From positions 1-12,134 of the forward strand of contig CALHZD010000056.1 in NCBI GenBank assembly GCA_938040985.1: 12,134 nt of DNA. The letters are read 5' to 3'. This DNA comes from an uncultured Propionivibrio sp. Lineage in GTDB: Bacteria; Pseudomonadota; Gammaproteobacteria; Burkholderiales; Rhodocyclaceae. Below the pieces are notes generated by a model. The model was given only the letters and a program-made list of their open reading frames with translations, searched no databases and was not told the DNA's origin. This document shows positions 7,818 to 12,134 of the stretch, piece after piece. Positions within the stretch are counted from its first letter, which is position 1. Every line of letters starts with the position of its first letter. Both the position numbers and the translations under genes were made by a program.

Positions 7818-7839
7818 CGCCTGAAAACGCTTTCAGGCG
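7818..7839 (-). terminator. first hairpin after mucD
   Basis: A perfect 9-bp inverted repeat (CGCCTGAAA and TTTCAGGCG) with loop ACGC, 24 bases after the protease stop. It is the nearest stem-loop to the gene end. No T tract follows directly, so intrinsic termination is not certain. Confidence 0.4.
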
Positions 7840-7862
7840 GCATGAAAAGCCCGGATTTCAGA

Positions 7863-9314
7863 TCAGTTCAGATCGACCGGGACAAAGAGCCGCGCGCTTT
7901 CGCGCTGGACGAGCAGCGCCACGCGCTTGCCCGCTTTGGCAATGATGCTGCGCAGCTGATCAGGGGTCGATACCGCCTCCCCGTTGACCGAGAGGATGAC
8001 ATCGCCGCGACGGATGCCTGCCCGCGCCGCCGCGCCCTGGGCGTTTTCAACCAGCAAGCCGCCGCGCAGTTCGAGCTGCCGGCGCTCTTCGCCGCTCAGC
8101 GCGCGCGCCGTCACGCCCAGGCGGCCGGCCGCTTCGGCGGAATTCTTGCCGCCGGCGCCGGTTAATTTCTCATTTTGCTGGCCGCCGACCTTGACCGACA
8201 TTTCGCGCGATCCGCCCTTACGCCAGACTTGCAGTTTGACCGTATCTCCCGGACGGGCGGCGGCGACCAGCGGCGGCAATTCGTTCGATGAAACGATTTC
8301 CTTGCCGTTGATCGACAAAATCACGTCGCCTGCTTCCAACCCGGCCTTGGCCGCCGGGCTCCCGTTTTCGACCGAAGCAATGAGGGCGCCGGCCGGTTTG
8401 TTCAGGCCGAAGGATTCGGCGAGCGACTGGTTGACGTCCTGAATCGTGACGCCCAGCTTTCCGCGCTGCACTTTCCCGTGTTTGACGATCTGTTCCTGAA
8501 TACTCATCGCCACATCGATCGGAATGGCGAACGACAGCCCCTGATAGCCGCCCGATCGGCTGTAAATCTGCGAGTTGATGCCGATCACCTCCCCCGCCAT
8601 ATTGAACAGCGGGCCGCCGGAGTTGCCTGGATTCACGGCCACGTCGGTCTGGATGAAAGGTACGTAGCTGTCGTCCGGCAGCGAGCGCGACTTGGCCGAG
8701 ATGATGCCTGCCGTCGCACTGTTCTCGAAGCCGAACGGCGAGCCGATCGCCAGCACCCATTCGCCAACGCGCGTATTTGCCGAACTACCGATCTTGACCG
8801 TCGGCAAATTGCGTCCTTCGATGCGCAGCACGGCCACATCGGTCGTCTTGTCCGCGCCAAGGACTTTTGCCTTGAATTCGCGCTTGTCGGTCAGCTTGAC
8901 GACCACTTCGTCGGCGCCGTCGATCACGTGCGCGTTGGTCAGGACAAGGCCGTCTTCCCGAATGATGAAACCCGATCCCTGGCCGCGGATGCGCTGCTCG
9001 CCACGTTGCTCCGGAATGCGGAAATGGCGGAAAAATTCAAAAAACGGGTCGTCCGGATCAAGGCCGGGGAAGCCCGGAAACCCCGATTGGGTTTTCGTCG
9101 TACCGGAAACGCTGATATTGACCACCGCACCACCATGACGCTCGACGATGGCGCTCATATCGGGCAGCGCCGAAGCCGCCGGCGCGGCCGCTTCAACCGG
9201 CCAGAGCGGGCGTTCCTGCCATGCCGAAACCGCCATGATCGAGAAAGCGGCGATAGTGGCGACAGCAGCGGTCGTCAGGCTGCGTTTAAAGGTTCTGGAA
9301 TTCTTCAGCGTCAT
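7863..9314 (-). CDS. mucD: MucD/DegQ-type periplasmic serine protease (Do family)
   Basis: A trypsin-like, ATP-independent protease/chaperone that handles misfolded envelope proteins. With the start at 9314 it has 483 residues: a signal peptide at 1-31 (basic TFKR, hydrophobic AAVATIAAFSIMAVSA), and a protease domain with the triad H129 (LTNAHVID), D159 (KTTDVAVL) and S232 (NPGNSGGPLF). Two PDZ domains follow at about 282-378 and 396-478. The blocks GEWVLAIGSPFGF and SYVPFIQTDVAVNPGN are characteristic of the MucD branch. A longer frame begins at 9386, but the AAGGAG ribosome site lies just before ATGs at 9323 and 9314. It is one base from the former and ten from the latter, so 9314 is preferred and 9323 is possible. 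No rseA/rseB or rpoE is adjacent, unlike the classical mucD locus. DegP or DegQ naming would be equally defensible. Confidence 0.93.
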   Translation of the reverse strand: MTLKNSRTFKRSLTTAAVATIAAFSIMAVSAWQERPLWPVEAAAPAASALPDMSAIVERHGGAVVNISVSGTTKTQSGFPGFPGLDPDDPFFEFFRHFRIPEQRGEQRIRGQGSGFIIREDGLVLTNAHVIDGADEVVVKLTDKREFKAKVLGADKTTDVAVLRIEGRNLPTVKIGSSANTRVGEWVLAIGSPFGFENSATAGIISAKSRSLPDDSYVPFIQTDVAVNPGNSGGPLFNMAGEVIGINSQIYSRSGGYQGLSFAIPIDVAMSIQEQIVKHGKVQRGKLGVTIQDVNQSLAESFGLNKPAGALIASVENGSPAAKAGLEAGDVILSINGKEIVSSNELPPLVAAARPGDTVKLQVWRKGGSREMSVKVGGQQNEKLTGAGGKNSAEAAGRLGVTARALSGEERRQLELRGGLLVENAQGAAARAGIRRGDVILSVNGEAVSTPDQLRSIIAKAGKRVALLVQRESARLFVPVDLN

Positions 9315-9422
9315 GATCGACATTCTCCTTGCAAAACCAAATACAAAAGAAATAAGGAAGATGAAATACGGGCAGTTGCAGACCACTGACCATTTCTACG
9401 GCAGCCATCCTAACAGCGAAAA

Positions 9423-9439
9423 CTTAACTCAGACTTAAG
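9423..9439. promoter_or_regulatory. tandem half-site resembling a PmrA/QseB box
   Basis: The plus strand reads CTTAAC, five bases, CTTAAG, an 11-bp pitch direct repeat. The enteric PmrA box is YTTAAK-N5-YTTAAK; this site departs from it at one position only (C at the end of the first half). OmpR-class regulators bind such tandem half-sites one helical turn apart. An OmpR-class regulator of the QseB/PmrA type is encoded 2 kb away. Binding is inferred, not shown. Confidence 0.4.
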
Positions 9440-9440
9440 A

Positions 9441-9469
9441 AAAATAATTTCGGGTAAAACTTTGCGCAA
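9441..9469 (-). promoter_or_regulatory. candidate mucD promoter
   Basis: On the minus strand TTGCGC (9464-9469) and TATTTT (9441-9446) are 17 bases apart, each matching four of six consensus positions. Transcription would start near 9434, inside the paired half-site at 9423-9439, so a regulator bound there would block it. It is a weak candidate, and the resulting leader would be long (about 120 bases). Confidence 0.25.
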
Positions 9470-9487
9470 CTGTAGGCATGCGCCAAA

Positions 9488-9516
9488 TTGGTCGCCTCCG
9501 AGGGGTTTGTTAAAAT
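9488..9516 (+). promoter_or_regulatory. candidate promoter of the NSS transporter gene
   Basis: TTGGTC (9488-9493) and TAAAAT (9511-9516) are separated by 17 bases. The -10 matches five of six consensus positions, the -35 only three. The start would be near 9523, leaving a leader of about 100 bases. Confidence 0.35.
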
Positions 9517-9623
9517 TTCGCCCTCGCTTGAGTGCATTCTTTGTTCGTCCAGATTTCCGCACAGTATTCGGAAGCGTTCAGGGATTGTTCCTTTCAACAT
9601 CGAATCCACAATAAAAATCTTCC

Positions 9624-10979
9624 ATGAAAACTTCCGCGTCCACATCCGCATCTACCTCCTGGTCTTCCCGAATCGGGTTCATTCTGTCCGCCGCCGGCTC
9701 GGCCATCGGCCTGGGCGCGATCTGGAAATTTCCCTACACGGCCGGCACCAACGGCGGCGCCGTCTTTTTTATGCTCTTCCTGTTATTTACGGTGCTGATC
9801 GGCCTGCCCGTGTTGCTGGCCGAGTTTTATATCGGTCGCAAAAGCGGCAAAAACGCCGTAGATGCATTCAGAACGCTGGCGCCTGGCAGCCAGTGGCCGT
9901 GGGTCGGGCGCATGGGCGTTGCGGCCTGCTTTGTGCTGCTGTCGTTTTACAGCGTAGTCGGCGGCTGGGTGCTTAATTATGTGGTGCATGCCTTTAGCGG
10001 CGCAGTACATCCAGGTGCGGATTTCGGAGCGCTGTTCGGCGCAACCATTGCCAGCCCGGCCAACGCGCTGGCTTACCAGGCGGTTTTCATGCTGCTGACG
10101 ATCGCCGTCGTTCAAGGCGGCATTGCCGAAGGCATCGAAAAAGCCAACCGCTATCTGATGCCGGCGTTGTTTATCCTTTTTCTCGTGCTGGCCGTACGCT
10201 CGCTGACGTTGCCGGGCGCGATGAAAGGCGTCGAATTCCTGCTCAAGCCCGACTGGCGCTACCTGAACCCACAAACCATGCTGATCGCGCTCGGCCAAGC
10301 GTTCTTTGCACTGAGCATCGGCGTCTCGGCGATGATCACTTACGCGGCGTATCTGGGCCGGGACCAGGACGTTTTCCGCGCCGGCAACAGCGTCATGTGG
10401 CTCAATTTGCTGATTTCTCTGCTCGCCGGCCTGGTTATTTTTCCTGCGGTTTTTGCTCTTGGTTTCGAGCCGGGTCAGGGGCCGGGGCTGATTTTCGTGG
10501 TGCTGCCCGCCGTCTTCATGCAAATTCCTTTCGGCCGGCTGCTGTTCGGCGTTTTCATGGTGCTGGTTTCGTTTGCGACCCTGACCTCCGCGTTCGCCAT
10601 GCTGGAAACGGTGATCGCCTCTTCGATCCGCGACAACCAGGGCAAACGTCGCAGTCACACCTGGCTGATCGGCACGGCAATCTTTATCGTTGGCATTCCT
10701 TCCGCACTGTCATTCGGCGCGTGGAAAGAGCTGACTTTCTTCGGCAAGACCGTCTTTGATTTGTGGGATTACCTGATCACGGCGTGGATCATGCCTATCG
10801 GCGCCCTGTGCATCGCCCTCTTTACCGGCTGGTGCCAACAAAAGGCCGACGTACTCCAGCACATGCGCGAAGGCAGCAGCGCCGCATCCACCCTGCCTGC
10901 CTTGTGGCTGGCTGCATTGCGCTACCTTGCGCCGTTGGCGATCCTGCTCGTCTTCGCCAATACCCTGGGCTGGATCTAA
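9624..10979 (+). CDS. NSS (neurotransmitter:sodium symporter) family transporter
   Basis: An inner-membrane secondary transporter of the LeuT fold, probably carrying an amino acid or similar amine. The 451 residues contain about 11 hydrophobic segments, shorter than LeuT (12 TM, about 515 residues) but usual for the YhdH/YocR-like bacterial branch. TM1 carries the signature GSAIGLGAIWKFPY (25-38), followed by TNGGAVFF. TM6 has GQAFFALSIG (224-233), TM7 WLNLLIS (259-265), and TM8 ATLTS (318-322). By alignment from memory to LeuT, the Na2 ligands are kept, while two Na1 side chains are alanine (A32, A229). The start has a poor ribosome site, but no nearby alternative preserves TM1. It stands alone, with a divergent protease upstream and a 432-bp repeat region downstream, so the context does not reveal its substrate. 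Confidence 0.92.
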   Translation: MKTSASTSASTSWSSRIGFILSAAGSAIGLGAIWKFPYTAGTNGGAVFFMLFLLFTVLIGLPVLLAEFYIGRKSGKNAVDAFRTLAPGSQWPWVGRMGVAACFVLLSFYSVVGGWVLNYVVHAFSGAVHPGADFGALFGATIASPANALAYQAVFMLLTIAVVQGGIAEGIEKANRYLMPALFILFLVLAVRSLTLPGAMKGVEFLLKPDWRYLNPQTMLIALGQAFFALSIGVSAMITYAAYLGRDQDVFRAGNSVMWLNLLISLLAGLVIFPAVFALGFEPGQGPGLIFVVLPAVFMQIPFGRLLFGVFMVLVSFATLTSAFAMLETVIASSIRDNQGKRRSHTWLIGTAIFIVGIPSALSFGAWKELTFFGKTVFDLWDYLITAWIMPIGALCIALFTGWCQQKADVLQHMREGSSAASTLPALWLAALRYLAPLAILLVFANTLGWI

Positions 10980-10992
10980 ATTCCGGACGCCA

Positions 10993-11033
10993 CTGAAAGG
11001 AGCCCTGAGTCCCGCGTATTTAGGGCATCTCAG
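10993..11033 (+). repeat. stem-loop repeat, copy 1
   Basis: Nested inverted arms CTGA/TCAG outside and GCCCT/AGGGC inside, 14 bases after the transporter stop. It contains GTATTTAGGGC (11016-11026), which recurs inverted in copy 2. The order of elements (CTGAA, GCCCT, GTATTTAGGGC, TCAG) is the same as copy 2 read on the minus strand. No T run follows, so intrinsic termination is unlikely. Confidence 0.6.
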
Positions 11034-11045
11034 CGCACGCGCTGT

Positions 11046-11104
11046 GAAACCCTTACAAACAGGGTAACGCCGAATACCCTGCCCCGAAATCCTTGCAAAC
11101 AGGC
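11046..11104 (+). repeat. imperfect direct repeat, 40-bp period
   Basis: GAAACCCTTACAAACAGG (11046-11063) recurs as GAAATCCTTGCAAACAGG (11086-11103), two mismatches in 18. Between them a 7-bp stem CAGGGTA/TACCCTG (11060-11066 and 11075-11081) overlaps the first copy. Only two copies are present. Confidence 0.6.
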
Positions 11105-11119
11105 CAGAAAACATAAAAC

Positions 11120-11154
11120 GCTCTGAAACGCCCTAAATACAAGGGCTTCAGAGC
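11120..11154 (-). repeat. stem-loop repeat, copy 2 (inverted to copy 1)
   Basis: Arms GCTCTGAA (11120-11127) and TTCAGAGC (11147-11154) pair perfectly. After a 2-base bulge, GCCCT and AGGGC continue the stem around a 7-base loop. On the minus strand it is followed by CGTTTTATGTTTT, so it could act as a minus-strand terminator, although no minus-strand gene is known to need one here. It shares GTATTTAGGGC with copy 1 in inverted orientation. Confidence 0.65.
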
Positions 11155-11195
11155 ATCAAAAAACATAAACTGGAAAATAATGGCTTCTTTTACCA

Positions 11196-11267
11196 AAATA
11201 CGGCGTTAGCTCGCCTTGCCGTGTTACTCATACTGCCTGCGGCTTACCGCCCTGTCTTTGGCAAAGG
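11196..11267. repeat. structured intergenic block resembling Neisseria-type dispersed repeats
   Basis: A 72-base block with nested GC dyads: ACGGC (11200-11204) pairing with GCCGT (11218-11222), GGCG with CGCC inside it, then CTGCCTGCGGC followed by CCGCC, and CTTTG-G-CAAAG. The order CGGCGTTAGCTCGCC, TTGCCGT, TACTG(C/T)CTGCGGCTT is one I remember from intergenic repeats in Neisseria genomes. This is memory of a pattern and not a search result. Confidence 0.4.
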
Positions 11268-11411
11268 GAGACGCTATTTCAGAAGGTGCTTGCAGGCAGC
11301 CGCAACGGGTTGGCGTTGGTGGGAATGAGCGGAAATGAGCAGGCAGGCGCAGAGCGGGTATCATCGCCGCTGTAATGGCGGCAATCGCGCTATTTTTATG
11401 GAGAGGAGTCA

Positions 11412-12074
11412 ATGCGTCTGCTGTTGGTCGAAGATGATCCGATGATCGGCGATGGCGTGCAGCGTGGCTTGCGTCAGGAGGGGCATACCGTCGACTGGGT
11501 GCGCGACGGCGCGGCGGCGCAGCTGGCGCTTGCCGAGGGCGTGCATGAAATGCTACTGCTCGATCTCGGGCTGCCGCACTTGTCGGGACTCGACCTGCTG
11601 GCCGGCCTGCGCCGCCAGGGCGTCGAACTGCCGGTGCTGGTGATTACCGCGCGCGATGCCGTTGCCGACCGCGTCAAGGGGCTTGATGCCGGCGCAGACG
11701 ATTATCTGGTCAAGCCTTTTGATCTTGACGAATTGTCGGCGCGCATTCGCGCCCTCATGCGGCGGCGCGGCGGACGCGCTTCGCCGCTGATCGAACACGG
11801 GGCCTTAACGCTTGATCCGGCCACGCGCGCCGTGACGCTGGATGGGCGTCCCGTCAGCCTCTCCGGGCGCGAGTTCGCCCTGCTGCACGCTTTGCTCGAA
11901 CGGCCGGGGATGCCGCTTTCGCGCGCCCAGCTTGAAGAGCGCCTTTACGGCTGGGGCGAGGAGGTGGAAAGCAATGCCGTCGAGGTGCATATCCACTCGC
12001 TGCGGCGCAAACTTGGCGCAGCCTGGATCCGCAACGTGCGCGGCGTCGGCTATCTGGTGCCGGAGCATCCGTGA
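11412..12074 (+). CDS. OmpR-class response regulator, QseB/PmrA type
   Basis: A DNA-binding two-component regulator of 220 residues, full length. The receiver domain (1-118) has the acidic pair D8-D9 (LLVEDDPMIGDG), phosphoacceptor D51 (LLLDLGLPHLSG), switch T79 (VITARD) and K101 (DDYLVKPFDLDELSAR). The winged-helix DNA-binding domain (about 127-218) has LSGREFALLHALLE, and SNAVEVHIHSLRRKLG with recognition-helix spacing, ending NVRGVGYLV. The NAVEVHIHSLRRKLG and VDWVRDG blocks point to the QseB/PmrA/TctD subgroup. GAGGAG sits just before the ATG. The stop overlaps a GTG (GTGA at 12071-12074) and runs into the 11-bp repeats, where the cognate kinase would be expected. The signal and targets are unknown. 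Confidence 0.95.
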   Translation: MRLLLVEDDPMIGDGVQRGLRQEGHTVDWVRDGAAAQLALAEGVHEMLLLDLGLPHLSGLDLLAGLRRQGVELPVLVITARDAVADRVKGLDAGADDYLVKPFDLDELSARIRALMRRRGGRASPLIEHGALTLDPATRAVTLDGRPVSLSGREFALLHALLERPGMPLSRAQLEERLYGWGEEVESNAVEVHIHSLRRKLGAAWIRNVRGVGYLVPEHP

Positions 12075-12134
12075 AATCACCATGAACTCGCCATGAACTC
12101 GCCATGAACTCGCCATGAACTCGCCATGAACTCG
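12070..12134 (+). repeat. 11-bp tandem repeat forming a chain of overlapping start and stop codons
   Basis: The unit CCATGAACTCG is repeated five times exactly (12080-12134) and is cut by the window edge, so the real copy number is unknown. The preceding 11 bases (12070-12080) match the offset unit CATGAACTCGC at 8 of 11 positions. ATGs lie at 12082, 12093, 12104, 12115 and 12126. Each complete unit reads ATGAACTCGCCATGA: Met-Asn-Ser-Pro, then a TGA overlapping the next ATG. The degenerate copy reads GTGAAATCACCATGA (Met-Lys-Ser-Pro-stop), with its GTG overlapping the regulator stop. Since 11 is not a multiple of three, the TGAs close every frame at 33-bp intervals. Confidence 0.97.

Larger units (their letters stand above)
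9315..9623. other. divergent intergenic region between mucD and the NSS transporter
   Basis: These 309 bases separate two divergent genes. I see the protease ribosome site (AAGGAG near 9324-9331), a paired ACTTAA half-site (9422-9438), and a candidate promoter in each direction. The 100 bases before the transporter ATG have no clear ribosome site and no recognisable small gene, tRNA or riboswitch. No sigma-E type -35 (GAACTT) with a matching -10 was found upstream of the protease. Confidence 0.6.
10980..11411. other. repeat-rich non-coding region between the transporter and regulator genes
   Basis: These 432 bases hold no plausible gene: frames are short, and none has both a ribosome site and recognisable content. 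It contains an inverted pair of stem-loop repeats (10993-11033 and 11120-11154), a direct repeat between them, and a GC-rich structured block (11196-11267). It also contains CTGCCTGC/GCAGGCAG dyad arms (11234-11241 and 11291-11298), a short direct repeat GGAATGAGC/GGAAATGAGC (11322-11340), and finally the ribosome site of the response regulator. I see no clear T-tract terminator for the transporter and no convincing promoter for the regulator. Confidence 0.7.

Noticed and set aside
7818..7842. DNA uptake sequence of Neisseriaceae, suggested by GCCGCCTGAAA in an inverted pair
   Set aside because: It differs from the canonical GCCGTCTGAA, and no further copies appear in this window, where several would be expected in a Neisseria genome.
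9315..9386. N-terminal extension of the protease from an ATG at 9386
   Set aside because: The ribosome site AAGGAG lies downstream, next to 9323/9314, and the extension would put a second hydrophobic stretch in front of a complete signal peptide.
8478..9389. 303-codon open frame on the plus strand opposite the protease gene
   Set aside because: It lies wholly antisense to a clearly conserved protease, and its translation is His/Arg-rich with no recognisable motif. It is a by-product of GC-rich codon usage.
9783..10658. 291-codon open frame on the minus strand opposite the transporter
   Set aside because: Antisense to a conserved membrane protein. The product is Gln/Arg/His-rich with no family features, as expected from the complement of hydrophobic codons.
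11302..11323. G-quadruplex before the response regulator
   Set aside because: The runs are GGG, GG, GG, GGG with uneven loops, which would give at best a two-layer structure. Such patterns are common by chance in GC-rich DNA.
12080..12134. CRISPR array or replication-origin iterons
   Set aside because: The 11-bp units are directly adjacent with no spacers, so this is not CRISPR. The position at a regulator stop codon, and the absence of a replication gene or DnaA boxes, argue against iterons.

Overview
The window looks like a chromosomal segment of a Betaproteobacterium, or a close relative. The reasons are its moderately high GC, the gene order leuC - entericidin - leuD - leuB - asd - fimV on one strand, a FimV-type polar hub protein, and a MucD-type periplasmic protease. 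I cannot name the genus from sequence alone. Most of the window is core metabolism; the unusual material is non-coding and sits in the last 1.2 kb.

Positions 1-7668 (all minus strand; transcription runs towards position 1): aroC (chorismate synthase) lies first, then a good sigma-70-like promoter at 6403-6431. This drives leuC, a 42-residue entericidin-type lipoprotein, leuD, leuB and asd, closed by a strong Rho-independent terminator at 1754-1783. The block supplies leucine synthesis (isopropylmalate isomerase and dehydrogenase) and the aspartate-semialdehyde branch point (Lys/Met/Thr/DAP). A separate fimV gene starts with GTG at 1658 and runs off the left edge; the 552 residues present include a signal peptide, a LysM domain, a coiled coil and a membrane segment.

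Positions 7669-9623: a minus-strand MucD/DegQ-type serine protease with two PDZ domains, followed by a spacer with three GC-rich dyads before aroC. The divergent spacer upstream of the protease (9315-9623) holds candidate promoters for both directions and a tandem half-site close to the PmrA/QseB box consensus.

Positions 9624-12134 (plus strand): a sodium:neurotransmitter-symporter (NSS) family transporter whose Na1-site residues appear to be replaced. It is followed by a 432-bp repeat-rich non-coding region with inverted stem-loop repeats and a block that resembles, from memory, dispersed intergenic repeats of Neisseria. Next is an OmpR-class response regulator of the QseB/PmrA type. Its stop codon leads directly into five exact 11-bp tandem repeats plus one degenerate copy. 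Each copy carries a start codon followed four codons later by a stop that overlaps the next start (ATGA). This start/stop ladder, lying where the partner histidine kinase should begin, is the most unusual feature. The kinase itself is outside the window.
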